A stretch of 64,000 nucleotides of DNA from Hyphomicrobium sp. Lineage in GTDB: Bacteria; Pseudomonadota; Alphaproteobacteria; Rhizobiales; Hyphomicrobiaceae. The stretch is from contig JASBSU010000042.1 of assembly GCA_030148725.1 (NCBI GenBank), forward strand, positions 21,891 to 85,890, in the 5' to 3' direction. Positions 51,992 through 64,000 of this stretch are shown one piece after another. The notes under the pieces were generated by a model. The model ran no database searches and was not told the origin of the DNA. It saw only the letters and a program-made list of their open reading frames with translations. Position numbers and translations under genes: made by a program. Position 1 is the stretch's first letter, and each line of letters begins with the position of its first letter.

Positions 51992-52465
51992 TCACTTCCA
52001 CTCGATCTTGAGGACCTCGTAGGAGCGCGGGCCTTTGGGCGTCGTCACCTCGGCGGAGTCGCCCTTCGACTTGCCAATCAACGCGCGAGCGATCGGTGAG
52101 GAGATCGAGATCTTGCCGTCCTTCACGCTCGCCTCGAAGTCACCGACGATCTTGTATTTGACCTTGTCCTCGGTGTCCTCGTCGACAAGCGTGACCGTGG
52201 CGCCGAACTTGACGGTGTCGCCCGACAGCTTCGTCGTATCGATGACATCAGCGCGACCGAGGCGATCCTCGAGGTCGGCGACGCGTGCCTCATTGAGGCC
52301 CTGCTGCTCTTTGGCGGCATGGTACTCGGCGTTCTCGGAAAGGTCGCCGTGCGCGCGCGCTTCGGCGATGGCCTGAATGATCCGGGGGCGCTCTTCCGAT
52401 TTGAGGCGCTGCAGTTCCGCTTCCAGCGACCGGAAGCCCTCCACAGTCATCGGGACCCGTTCCAT
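51992..52465 (-). CDS. greA: Transcription elongation factor GreA
   Basis: About 157 residues from ATG at 52465 ([15 protein letters not shown]), the usual length; AGGA lies seven bases upstream. The coiled coil ends in the acidic tip [16 protein letters not shown] that enters the RNA polymerase secondary channel, and [18 protein letters not shown] with YEVLKIEW is the C-terminal globule. It rescues backtracked polymerase. Downstream of carB on the same strand, 106 bases away. Confidence 0.95.
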   Translation of the reverse strand: MERVPMTVEGFRSLEAELQRLKSEERPRIIQAIAEARAHGDLSENAEYHAAKEQQGLNEARVADLEDRLGRADVIDTTKLSGDTVKFGATVTLVDEDTEDKVKYKIVGDFEASVKDGKISISSPIARALIGKSKGDSAEVTTPKGPRSYEVLKIEWK

Positions 52466-52571
52466 CGACATTCCTAACATCTCCCTTCGGCCTGGCAGAC
52501 CTGCCAGGACCATCGATCACTCGTTGCTGCCAACGTGTGGATTGGGCCGGCTGAACGGCGGGCCCGACGGA

Positions 52572-55907
<3,336 letters not shown>

Positions 55908-56034
55908 GGGGCGGCCTTCTATTCGGGGTCGGCGGCTTTGGCTACAGCCCAATTCGCGCAAGCGCAACCGTGCACCAGCGTTTGCTAGTACACGGCGGGC
56001 CGTACAGGCAGTCGCAGCTAGTGTCGGGCCGGGA

Positions 56035-56763
56035 CTATTTCTTGTCGTCGGGCTTGGCGTCGGCCGGTTTGTCAGCCGGAGCGCCGGGGAATTTCGGCGT
56101 CTCGATCTTGATGTCGGCCGGGTAGGCGTAGACCGCCTCGAAGATCGGCTTTTCGAGCATATTTGCGCGCGCGAAGATGCTGCGAGCAGGCAGCCCGGTC
56201 GTCGGGTCGACGTATATCACGCGCACAGGGCGGCCGGGTGACTTCGGTGCGTCGGACTTCGCCGCCGGCTTCATCTTGGGCTGGTTGCCGTCGCCCGGGG
56301 GCTGGTCGTTGTTCTCACCGAGGTACGCGAGGTACTGCTTGTCACCGACCGTCTGCTTGCCGAGGCACTCGAAATCGCCGAGCGTCGTGGCTTCCTGGTT
56401 GTCACCCAGGGTTTCCTGCATCTGCGCGGCCATCGCGTCGGCGATCTGCGGGTGCAGCGGACGCCAGTCTTCGCCTTCCATCCGCGACCAGCCGTCACGG
56501 CCGATGATGATCGTCTCGACGGGTTTCGGCTCGGCGGTCGAGGTGATGACTTGGCGCATGCGGTTCGGCAGGACGTATTCCACCGTCATGTCGACCAGGC
56601 CCTGCTCGGAAAGCATCTTGGTCTTCATGCTGAAGCCGCTCGTCTTGCGTTGACGCTCCAGCGCGGTCGCGACCTCGTCCTTGCAGGCGGCGTGGGATGC
56701 GCTGCCGGCGGCCACCAGAATGCTGAATGCCGTCAGCAACCGGCACATCGTCTGCTTATTCAT
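56035..56763 (-). CDS. Secreted LolA-like hypothetical protein, paralog 2
   Basis: About 242 residues. Signal peptide [20 protein letters not shown] with cleavage near SHA. Then [52 protein letters not shown], and [19 protein letters not shown]: repeated strands like the half-barrel of LolA/LppX/outer-membrane sorting proteins. The tail is Pro/Lys/Asp-rich. It aligns by eye with the next gene upstream in motif order, so the two are tandem paralogs. Periplasmic; function unknown. Confidence 0.75.
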   Translation of the reverse strand: MNKQTMCRLLTAFSILVAAGSASHAACKDEVATALERQRKTSGFSMKTKMLSEQGLVDMTVEYVLPNRMRQVITSTAEPKPVETIIIGRDGWSRMEGEDWRPLHPQIADAMAAQMQETLGDNQEATTLGDFECLGKQTVGDKQYLAYLGENNDQPPGDGNQPKMKPAAKSDAPKSPGRPVRVIYVDPTTGLPARSIFARANMLEKPIFEAVYAYPADIKIETPKFPGAPADKPADAKPDDKK

Positions 56764-56803
56764 CGTTCGTTTCCTCGATACACATTCCGAGCGCGTTGAT
56801 GCG

Positions 56804-57439
56804 CTATCTCATTTTCACCAGCGGCGCATCCGGATGATCCTCGATCTCGAGCTTCTCCGGATAGGCGTAGAGGCTCTTGAAAACCACCTCGGCGCCCTCG
56901 CCCTCTCCTGCCACCGTATTGACCGCCGGGAGGCCCGTCTTGGGGTCGACGTAAATGGTACGGTGCAGCACGGGAGCGCCCGTTGCTGCGCCTGCGTCGG
57001 CCTGCTTCTCGACGCTCCGATAGGCGAGATACTCCTTGCCGTCGAGCATCGTCGTTCCGAGGCAGGTGAAATCGCCGACCTCCTGAGGCGGGTCGACGGC
57101 CGCCGCGCGCACCTGTGCGATGATCGTCTGGGCCACCGCCGGCATCAGTTCTTCCCACGCGCCGCCCTGTCGGCTGTAAGCGCGGGTGCCATAGAGGACC
57201 GTTTCCAGCGGGCCCTGATTGGGAGCGTTGATCGTCTGGTGCATGCGGTCAGGGGGCTGATAGGCCACTTTGATATGAACCGGGCCCGCGGGGCTCTTTA
57301 CGTCAGTATCGACGGTAAATCCGCGGACTTGCCGCTGCTTTGCAAACGCGTCGGAAATCGCCTGACGGCATTTGTCGTCGGCTGCGGCTGTGCCGGCGAG
57401 CACGAGCGTGAGCGCGCAGAGAACGGCGCAACGCTGCAT
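56804..57439 (-). CDS. Secreted LolA-like hypothetical protein, paralog 1
   Basis: About 211 residues from ATG at 57439 with GGAGG upstream. Signal peptide QRCAVLCALTLVLAGTAAAD. RQVRGFTVDTDVKSPAGPVH, VAYQPPDRMHQTIN, VLYGTRAYSRQGGAW, FTCLGTTMLDGKEYLAYRSV and TIYVDPKTGLPAVNTVAG match paralog 2 in order. Both have an early Cys and a second Cys in F-x-CLG, a likely disulfide. It lies between carA and carB on the same strand. Confidence 0.75.
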   Translation of the reverse strand: MQRCAVLCALTLVLAGTAAADDKCRQAISDAFAKQRQVRGFTVDTDVKSPAGPVHIKVAYQPPDRMHQTINAPNQGPLETVLYGTRAYSRQGGAWEELMPAVAQTIIAQVRAAAVDPPQEVGDFTCLGTTMLDGKEYLAYRSVEKQADAGAATGAPVLHRTIYVDPKTGLPAVNTVAGEGEGAEVVFKSLYAYPEKLEIEDHPDAPLVKMR

Positions 57440-57635
57440 CTGAATTCCTCCCTGGTGACGCCGCGGGCTTCTTTTTTGGGCCGTCGGCGCCGCTTCCTTA
57501 CTTTGCCTCGGGAATTTTTTCCACGGCATAGTCCCATTATTCCCGACAGCGCTACACTATAACGGCGGCGCGTCCGGCCGGGAGCCCCGCCAGAATTAAT
57601 GTTTCGTAGGGTTTAGAGGGCCTCTGCGGGCCGTT

Positions 57636-58829
57636 TCACGGCTTGCGGCGGCGCATCAGCTCGACGAAGCGGTCGAACAGGTAATGGCTGTCCTGCGGGC
57701 CGGGCGAAGCCTCGGGGTGATACTGCACCGAGAACACCGGCTTATCCTTCACCTGCAAGCCGCAGTTGGTGCCGTCGAACAGCGACACGTGCGTCTCCTC
57801 GACACCGGAGGGAAGCGTGTCGCGGTTCACGGTGAAGCCGTGGTTCATGGACGTGATCTCCACCTTCTTGGTGGTGAAGTCCTTCACCGGATGGTTCGCA
57901 CCGTGGTGGCCCTGAGGCATCTTGTGAGTTGTAGCACCCAGCGCAAGGGCAAGCATCTGATGGCCGAGGCAGATGCCGAACACCGGCAGGCCGGAGTCGA
58001 CGATCTTGCGGATCTCGGGCACGGCGTACTTGCCGGTCGCGGCGGGATCGCCGGGGCCATTGGAGAGGAACACGCCGTCGGGCTTGCGGTCGAGGATGTC
58101 CTCGGCGCTCGTCGTCGCCGGAACCACTGTTACTTTGCAGCCCGCACTGGCGAGGCAGCGCAGGATGTTGCGCTTCAGGCCGTAGTCGACGGCCACGACG
58201 TGGAAGGACGCGTTCTCGTTACGGCCGTAGCCAGTGCCCCAGACCCAGCGCGTCTCGTCCCAAGAGTAGCTCTGGCCGCTCGTCACTTCCGGGACGAGGT
58301 CCATGCCGTCGAGGCCGGGCCCGGCGGCCGCCTCGGCTTTCAGCTTTTCGATGTCGAACTTGCCGGACGGCTCGTGGGCGATCACGCCGTTGGGCATTCC
58401 CAACTCGCGGATACGGCCTGTCAATGCGCGCGTGTCGATGCCTGAGATACCGATGATGCCCCTCGCCTTCAGCCAGCGGTCGAGGTGCTCGGCCGAGCGA
58501 TAGTTGGACGGGTTCGTGATCTCGGCACGCAGGACGCATCCGCGCACGCCGGAGCGCGCCGCGAGATTGGACGTCTCGGTGTCCTCAATGTTGGCGCCGA
58601 CATTGCCGATGTGCGGGAACGTGAAGGTGATGATCTGGCCGGCGTATGAGGGATCGGTGAGGATCTCCTGGTAGCCCGTGATCGCCGTATTGAAACAGAC
58701 CTCGCCAACGGCCGAGCCGACAGCACCGAGACCGGTGCCAGAGATGACCGTACCATCGGCCAGAACGAGTCGTGCCGTCGAGGGCGCGTCGGCCCAGGGA
58801 AGCGGCGGATCGATATGCGGCGTCGTCAA
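57636..58829 (-). CDS. carA: Carbamoyl-phosphate synthase small subunit
   Basis: About 397 residues from a TTG at 58829 with GGAG seven bases upstream; a longer reading from 58904 lacks a ribosome site. The N-terminal domain shows [20 protein letters not shown]. The glutamine amidotransferase domain has [32 protein letters not shown] with the catalytic Cys, and [16 protein letters not shown] with His and Glu. It hydrolyses glutamine and passes ammonia to CarB. Divergent from the yqeY-dnaG-rpoD operon. Confidence 0.96.
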   Translation of the reverse strand: MTTPHIDPPLPWADAPSTARLVLADGTVISGTGLGAVGSAVGEVCFNTAITGYQEILTDPSYAGQIITFTFPHIGNVGANIEDTETSNLAARSGVRGCVLRAEITNPSNYRSAEHLDRWLKARGIIGISGIDTRALTGRIRELGMPNGVIAHEPSGKFDIEKLKAEAAAGPGLDGMDLVPEVTSGQSYSWDETRWVWGTGYGRNENASFHVVAVDYGLKRNILRCLASAGCKVTVVPATTSAEDILDRKPDGVFLSNGPGDPAATGKYAVPEIRKIVDSGLPVFGICLGHQMLALALGATTHKMPQGHHGANHPVKDFTTKKVEITSMNHGFTVNRDTLPSGVEETHVSLFDGTNCGLQVKDKPVFSVQYHPEASPGPQDSHYLFDRFVELMRRRKP

Positions 58830-59108
58830 GGGGCGGCTCCGGCTTTCGCGCGTGGCGCCGCGCAAGCGGCGCGATGTATGTGCCGTGCGGACGCGGTAGA
58901 TCAAGGGCGGAATGCGGGCGGAACCTATGGGATGCCTACCGCCCGGTCAACACCGACCGCGTCTGTGAAACAGCGGCAGGTGCTCGCAGGGCGAATATGG
59001 GTCTGCTGCCGTGTGGATCAACCACTTCCGCGTCTGCCCATGCCGGGCGCGCCTTGCACTCGGCGGGGGCGGCGCTTACACCACCGCAGCGAACGATGGA
59101 GGCTTCAA

Positions 59109-59558
59109 ATGCGCGAGAAGATCAACGACGACCTCAAGACGGCGATGAAGGCCGGCGACAAGGACCGCGTTGGAACGCTGCGCCTGATCAACGCCGCCAT
59201 CAAGTCAGCGGACATCGAGGCGCGTCCTTCCGGCAAGGACAAGATCTCCGACAGCGACATCCTTTCGGTGCTCGCCAAGATGGTGAAGCAGCGGCGCGAT
59301 TCGATCGAGCAGTACGTCGCCGGTGGCCGGCAGGATCTGGCCGACAAGGAACAGTCCGAGATCGCAGTGATCGAGGGCTACCTGCCGCAGCAGATGAGCG
59401 AAGACGAGGCAAAGGCCGCCATTACCGCCGTCATCAAGGAGACCGGGGCAACCGGTCCCAAGGAGATGGGCAAGGTCATGGCCGCGCTGAAGGCCAAGTA
59501 CGCGGGCCAGATGGACTTCGGCAAGGCGAGCGCCCTGACCAAAGAGCTGCTGAAGTAG
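59109..59558 (+). CDS. GatB/YqeY domain protein
   Basis: About 149 residues; GGAGG six bases before the ATG. REKINDDLKTAMKAGDKDRV, GTLRLINAAIKSADIEARP, SDILSVLAKMVKQRRDSIEQ, and EIAVIEGYLPQQMSEDEAKA are YqeY marks. The family shares the tail domain of GatB and is thought to bind tRNA or act in amidation, without proof. Placement before dnaG and rpoD is conserved in many bacteria. Confidence 0.93.
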   Translation: MREKINDDLKTAMKAGDKDRVGTLRLINAAIKSADIEARPSGKDKISDSDILSVLAKMVKQRRDSIEQYVAGGRQDLADKEQSEIAVIEGYLPQQMSEDEAKAAITAVIKETGATGPKEMGKVMAALKAKYAGQMDFGKASALTKELLK

Positions 59559-59745
59559 GCAACGCGCCGAGTTGCCGGCGGCGGGGCATTTCCCGGTGCG
59601 GGTGGCAGGTGGGCAACGTCGGCAGCTGCGCCCTGTGGATTGCGCACATAACCGATTGAAACTGATCGGGAGCGGGCCGGTGGACGCGCGAATCGCGTAC
59701 CTGGGTGGTTCGTGATCCTTAGGTATCGGGGCTGTAATCCGCGCG

Positions 59746-61659
59746 ATGCGCTATCCGCCAAACTTTCTGGAAGAAATACGCGCAAGGATCAGCGTCAGCT
59801 CGGTCGTTGGCCGGAAGGTTGCGCTCAAGCGCGCCGGCCGTGAATACAAAGGCCTGTCCCCGTTCAAGATGGAGAAGTCGCCCTCGTTCACGGTGAACGA
59901 CCAGAAGGGCTTCTACCACTGCTTTGCTTCCGGCGAGCATGGCGACATCTTCACGTTCCTGATGAAGACCGAGGGGCTATCGTTTCCCGAGGCTATCGAG
60001 CGGCTGGCGGCGGAAGCCGGTGTGCCAATGCCGAAAATGTCGGCTCGGGACGAAGCGCGCGAGGACGAGCGCGAGCGGCTTTACCGCATCGTCGAGATGT
60101 CGGCGGCCTTTTTCGAGAACGCGTTGAAGAGCGGCGCTGGGGCCGAAGCCCGCCGCTACATAGAAAAGCGTGGGTTGAAGCGCGAGACGCTCGGCGCTTT
60201 TCGCATCGGATATGCACCCAACGACAAGTCAGCGCTGCGCAATCACCTTTCCGCGGCCGGGTTCAAGATCGAGGAGATGATCGCGTCCGGCATGCTCATC
60301 GGCGGCCCAGATATTCCGGTGGCCTACGACCGGTTCCGCCATCGCGTCATGTTTCCGATCACCGACTTGCGCGGCAAGATCATCGCGTTCGGCGGCCGCG
60401 CGCTCGATCCGGACCAACCGGCGAAGTATCTCAACTCGCCGGAGACGCCGCTCTTTCACAAGGGGCACGTGCTGTTCAATGCGAACCGCGCCCGCGGGCC
60501 GGCGCACGACAAGCACCGCGTCATCGTCGTCGAAGGCTACATGGACGTGATCGCGCTCGCGGAAGCGGGGTTCGGCGAGGCGGTGGCGCCGCTCGGTACG
60601 GCTTTGACCGAGGAACAGGCGAAGCTGCTGTGGCGCATGGCCGACGAGCCAGTCCTCTGCTTCGACGGCGATACTGCCGGCCGCAAGGCGGCTTTCCGGG
60701 CGGTAGAGACGGTGCTGCCGCTGCTATCGCCGGGCCATAGCGTCCGGTTTTCGTTCCTCCCCGGCGGCCTCGATCCCGACGATCTCATTCGGCAGCAGGG
60801 GCCTGAGGCCTTCGCTGCCGAGATGGGCAAGACGCGAGCTCTGTTCGACGTGCTGTGGGAGCGAGAGGCCCAGGATCAGGATCTCTCAACGCCGGAGCAG
60901 CGGGCATCCTTTGAGGCGCGCCTCAAGGCGATGGTCGGCAAGATCGGCGACGCGTCCGTCCGCGAGCATTATGAGCGCGAGCTGCGGGAGACGCTCTATG
61001 CGCTCAACAGGACCGTGGTGCGCGAAATCGCGCGCGGCCAGGGGCCGCGGAAAACCGCGGCGGGGGGAAACCGGCGCAACAACACCGCTCCCGACTGGCG
61101 GCTGCGCGAGCGGGCGCGGCTCGGATCGGCCGCTTTCCCGATCGTCGCCCCGCGGCGCTCGAACGCGAGCCCGGAGCTTGCAGCACGTGCCGAACTTGCG
61201 CCGCCGCGAGAAGCGCTGTTGATGAAAACGCTTCTCAATCACGTGTGGCTGATCGACGAGCACGCCGAGGATATCGCCGCTATGACGTTATCTTCTCCGG
61301 CGCTGGCAAAGCTGCGGGATACGATCTTGGCCAGCCAAGCTGTGGAAAATGAACTTGACAGCGCACGATTACGCTCCCAATTGAGCGATGCGGGACTCGG
61401 CAAGGTTGTTGACCTTGTCGAGCGCTCCGTTACGCACAGAAGCGATCGTTTCGCAGAGCCTGATGCCCTGCAGGCCGAGGTGGAAGCTGGCTGGCGCCAC
61501 GCCCTCGCGCTGCATGAGAGGCAGGTCGGCTTGCAGAAGTCGCTCGAAGCAGCCGTCCAGGCTTATCACCGGGACGGCTCCGAGGACGCGCTTGCGCGCA
61601 TCTGCGAGATTCAGGGCCTGCTTGCGCGAGCAAGCGAGACACCCTTAACCGCAGAATGA
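59746..61659 (+). CDS. dnaG: DNA primase DnaG
   Basis: About 637 residues. Residues ~25-95 occupy the place of the CHC2 zinc ribbon, but the CPFH motif reads LSPFKMEKSPSF and the second pair FYHCFASGEHGD, so three of four zinc ligands are lost. The catalytic core keeps GYAPNDKSALRNHL, FGGRALDPDQPAKYLNSPET, VVEGYMDVIALAEAG, and VLCFDGDTAGRKAAFRAVE (TOPRIM Glu and DxD). The C-terminal helicase-binding region starts near 480. It makes RNA primers for replication. Middle gene of yqeY-dnaG-rpoD. Confidence 0.95.
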   Translation: MRYPPNFLEEIRARISVSSVVGRKVALKRAGREYKGLSPFKMEKSPSFTVNDQKGFYHCFASGEHGDIFTFLMKTEGLSFPEAIERLAAEAGVPMPKMSARDEAREDERERLYRIVEMSAAFFENALKSGAGAEARRYIEKRGLKRETLGAFRIGYAPNDKSALRNHLSAAGFKIEEMIASGMLIGGPDIPVAYDRFRHRVMFPITDLRGKIIAFGGRALDPDQPAKYLNSPETPLFHKGHVLFNANRARGPAHDKHRVIVVEGYMDVIALAEAGFGEAVAPLGTALTEEQAKLLWRMADEPVLCFDGDTAGRKAAFRAVETVLPLLSPGHSVRFSFLPGGLDPDDLIRQQGPEAFAAEMGKTRALFDVLWEREAQDQDLSTPEQRASFEARLKAMVGKIGDASVREHYERELRETLYALNRTVVREIARGQGPRKTAAGGNRRNNTAPDWRLRERARLGSAAFPIVAPRRSNASPELAARAELAPPREALLMKTLLNHVWLIDEHAEDIAAMTLSSPALAKLRDTILASQAVENELDSARLRSQLSDAGLGKVVDLVERSVTHRSDRFAEPDALQAEVEAGWRHALALHERQVGLQKSLEAAVQAYHRDGSEDALARICEIQGLLARASETPLTAE

Positions 61660-61855
61660 CGGCCGATTGGCGTGGTCTTTGCGTTGCGACGGATGGTGGG
61701 ACGCTTGAGTGGGCCCGTGCGTGCGGCACGGGAGACGTACGGGGATAGGGTGGGACGCCTTTGGCAAGGCTAGCCTTCGGCGCTCCACTGACGCGGACGA
61801 GCTGAGACAAATTGTCGCATGCCGAGTAGGCGCGAACAGAGCGGGATACGAGCCC

Positions 61856-63892
61856 TTGAAAGCACAGGCCCTGAAATCGAAAGCCCCAACCGGCCGCGCC
61901 AAGGCAGCGCCGGCTGCCAAGAACGAGGATCAGGACAAGCAAGCCGCTGACGCCCCGGAGCGCGACAGCCCCCTCCTCGACCTTTCGGATCAGGCGGTCA
62001 AGAAGCTCCTCAAGACGGCGAAGGCACGCGGCTACGTCACCTATGACGAGCTGAACTCTGTGCTGCCGTCCGAGGAAGTGTCTTCCGAGAAGATCGAAGA
62101 TACGATGGCGCTGCTGTCCGATATGGGCATCAATGTCGTCGATAGCGAGGAAGGCGAGGAGGCCCAGGAGGTCGCCGGCGCCGACGAGCCCGACGAGGAC
62201 GAAGGCGGCGGCGGTCGTGCGCTTGCCACGCAGTCGGCGCTCGCCACCACCAGCACGCGTTCGGAGCCGACCGAGCGTACCGATGATCCGGTGCGCATGT
62301 ACCTGCGCGAGATGGGCTCGGTCGAGCTGTTGTCGCGCGAGGGCGAAATCGCCATCGCCAAGCGCATCGAGGCCGGCCGCGAAGCCATGATCGCCGGCCT
62401 GTGCGAGAGCCCGCTCACCTTCCAGGCCATCATCATCTGGCGCGATGAGCTGAACGAAGGGAAGATTCTGCTCCGCGACATCATCGATCTGGAAGCAACC
62501 TACGAAGGTCCGGAAGCCAAGCAGCCGCCTCCGGCACTTGGCGAGGGCGAGGATGGCGAGCAGGCCGACGGCGCTTCCGAGACGCCCGCCGAAGGCGAGA
62601 TGGATGACGAGGACGACTACGAGAACGCGCTTTCGCTCGCGGCGATGGAAGCTGAGCTGAAGCCGAAGGTGCTCGAGACGTTCGACCGCATCGCCTCCAC
62701 CTACAAGAAGCTGCGCAAGCAGCAGGACAAGAAGCTCGAGCAGCAGGTTGCGGGCGAGCAGGGCTCCAAGAAGGAGCAGAAGGCCTACGACAAGCACCGC
62801 GACGAGATCATCGTCGACGTGAAGAGCCTGTCGCTCAACAACAACCGTATCGAAAGCCTCGTCGAGCAGCTCTATGGCATCAACAAGAAGCTCGTTGGCC
62901 AGGAAGGCCAGCTGATGCGTCTTGCGGAGAGCTGTGGCGTGCCCCGGCAGGCGTTCATCGACGAATACTTTGGCAACGAGCTCGACGCGACGTGGCTGGA
63001 GCGGGTGAGCGGCCTTGGCCGCAAATGGCAGACGTTCGTCAAGAACGAGAAGACCCGCATCGAGAAGCTTCGCGGCGACATCCACACGCTGGCGTCCGAG
63101 ACCGGCCTCGAGATCCCTGAGTTCCGCCGCATCGTGAAGGCGGTGCAGAAGGGCGAACGCGAAGCACGGCAGGCGAAGAAGGAAATGGTGGAAGCCAACC
63201 TTCGCCTCGTCATCTCGATCGCCAAGAAGTACACGAACCGCGGCCTGCAGTTCCTCGACCTCATCCAGGAAGGCAATATCGGCCTGATGAAGGCGGTCGA
63301 TAAGTTCGAATACCGCCGCGGCTACAAGTTCTCGACGTACGCCACTTGGTGGATCCGTCAGGCGATCACGCGGTCGATCGCTGACCAGGCGCGCACCATC
63401 CGCATCCCCGTGCACATGATAGAGACGATCAACAAGATCGTGCGCACGTCGCGTCAGATGCTGCACGAGATCGGCCGCGAGCCGACGCCGGAGGAACTGG
63501 CTGAGAAGCTGGCCATGCCGCTGGAGAAGGTGCGCAAGGTTCTGAAGATCGCCAAGGAGCCGATCTCGCTCGAAACGCCGATCGGCGATGAGGAAGATTC
63601 GCATCTCGGCGACTTCATCGAGGACCGCAACGCGGTGCTGCCGATCGATGCGGCGATCCAGTCGAACCTGCGCGAGACGACGACGCGGGTTCTCGCTTCG
63701 CTCACGCCGCGCGAAGAGCGCGTGCTGCGTATGCGCTTCGGCATCGGCATGAACACCGACCACACGCTGGAGGAAGTCGGCCAGCAGTTCTCGGTGACGC
63801 GCGAACGTATTCGCCAGATCGAGGCGAAGGCGCTGCGGAAGCTGAAGCATCCCTCGCGGAGCCGGAAGCTGCGCAGCTTCCTCGACAACTGA
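61856..63892 (+). CDS. rpoD: RNA polymerase primary sigma factor RpoD
   Basis: About 678 residues if started at TTG 61856; a GTG at 61709 would add 49 unconserved residues. Region 1.1 is [20 protein letters not shown] and following; region 1.2 [20 protein letters not shown]; an acidic spacer follows near 220-260. Region 2 includes [20 protein letters not shown] and [20 protein letters not shown]; region 4 has [20 protein letters not shown] and [15 protein letters not shown]. It directs housekeeping transcription. A strong terminator follows. Confidence 0.95.
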   Translation: MKAQALKSKAPTGRAKAAPAAKNEDQDKQAADAPERDSPLLDLSDQAVKKLLKTAKARGYVTYDELNSVLPSEEVSSEKIEDTMALLSDMGINVVDSEEGEEAQEVAGADEPDEDEGGGGRALATQSALATTSTRSEPTERTDDPVRMYLREMGSVELLSREGEIAIAKRIEAGREAMIAGLCESPLTFQAIIIWRDELNEGKILLRDIIDLEATYEGPEAKQPPPALGEGEDGEQADGASETPAEGEMDDEDDYENALSLAAMEAELKPKVLETFDRIASTYKKLRKQQDKKLEQQVAGEQGSKKEQKAYDKHRDEIIVDVKSLSLNNNRIESLVEQLYGINKKLVGQEGQLMRLAESCGVPRQAFIDEYFGNELDATWLERVSGLGRKWQTFVKNEKTRIEKLRGDIHTLASETGLEIPEFRRIVKAVQKGEREARQAKKEMVEANLRLVISIAKKYTNRGLQFLDLIQEGNIGLMKAVDKFEYRRGYKFSTYATWWIRQAITRSIADQARTIRIPVHMIETINKIVRTSRQMLHEIGREPTPEELAEKLAMPLEKVRKVLKIAKEPISLETPIGDEEDSHLGDFIEDRNAVLPIDAAIQSNLRETTTRVLASLTPREERVLRMRFGIGMNTDHTLEEVGQQFSVTRERIRQIEAKALRKLKHPSRSRKLRSFLDN

Positions 63893-63902
63893 TCAAGCAA
63901 AA

Positions 63903-63928
63903 GCCCCCGAGAGATCGGGGGCTTTTTT
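63903..63928 (+). terminator. Rho-independent terminator after rpoD
   Basis: GCCCCCGA / TCGGGGGC stem with loop GAGA and six T, ten bases after the rpoD stop. Confidence 0.95.
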
Positions 63929-63958
63929 GTTCGCGAGCCGGAGCCGAAGAAGACCGTC

Positions 63959-63978
63959 ATCCTGACGAAGGTCAGGAT
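63959..63978. repeat. Short intergenic dyad at window end
   Basis: ATCCTGAC-gaag-GTCAGGAT is a perfect eight-base inverted repeat inside GTCATCCTGACGAAGGTCAG. Its GTCATCC...GGATCC frame is like palindromic elements scattered between genes of Alphaproteobacteria. No second copy is visible in this window. Confidence 0.35.
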
Positions 63979-64000
63979 CCAGCCATGGATCGGTCGGCCC

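Noticed and set aside
61430..63850. 806-codon leftward open frame opposite dnaG and rpoD
   Set aside because: Antisense to two certain genes; leucine/arginine-rich composition typical of the GC-rich complement of coding sequence, no motif and no ribosome site.

Overview
The window comes from a GC-rich alphaproteobacterium, most likely of the order Hyphomicrobiales. Three things point there: the yqeY-dnaG-rpoD order, an EcfG-type general-stress promoter (GGAAC-N17-CGTT), and a direct-repeat LexA box of the alphaproteobacterial kind (GAAC-N7-GAAC). No genus is claimed. I saw no rRNA, tRNA, CRISPR array, integrase or insertion sequence.

Layout. 1-12.2 kb is a surface-polysaccharide locus. It holds a leftward operon (DegT aminotransferase, ABC-2 permease, ABC ATPase and two GT4 glycosyltransferases, the last cut by the window edge). 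It also holds a sulfotransferase, a large TPR-SPINDLY/GT41-like transferase, a CapF-type epimerase-cupin enzyme and another GT4. 12.3-17.7 kb carries small conserved hypotheticals, a stress pair (DUF883-like and CsbD) behind an EcfG promoter, a ribbon-helix-helix protein with a palindromic operator, a PHB-depolymerase-family esterase, a transglutaminase-like protein and a probable histidine-kinase remnant.

17.7-32.8 kb is a complete polyamine-use island. PotFGHI imports putrescine/spermidine. PuuA (two copies), PuuB, PuuC, PuuD and GabT run the gamma-glutamylated putrescine pathway, with an extra SpuC-like transaminase. TetR and GntR regulators sit at the two promoter regions. The palindrome TGTGATCACA occurs both between potF and the GntR gene and upstream of the second puuA.

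32.8-37.3 kb is mixed: GNAT, a 29-codon ORF divergent from a GcvA-like LysR, a His/Tyr/Arg-rich secreted protein, an aldo/keto reductase and a DUF3592 protein. 37.6-44.5 kb is a DNA-repair island: ligase-associated exonuclease plus ATP-dependent ligase, then, after an MFS exporter, a radical-SAM DNA-repair protein and a DUF4130-UdgX fusion. The last pair has a LexA box over its promoter, so it is probably SOS-controlled. This is the most interesting signal in the window.

44.5-51.9 kb holds EttA, a 2OG-Fe(II) oxygenase, an ELM1-CPBP protease-ELM1 operon and an Lrp regulator. 52-58.8 kb (leftward) has carA, two tandem secreted paralogs, carB and greA. 59.1-63.9 kb (rightward) is yqeY-dnaG-rpoD, closed by a strong terminator. 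All product calls come from reading the translated sequence and remembered family motifs; no database search was run.
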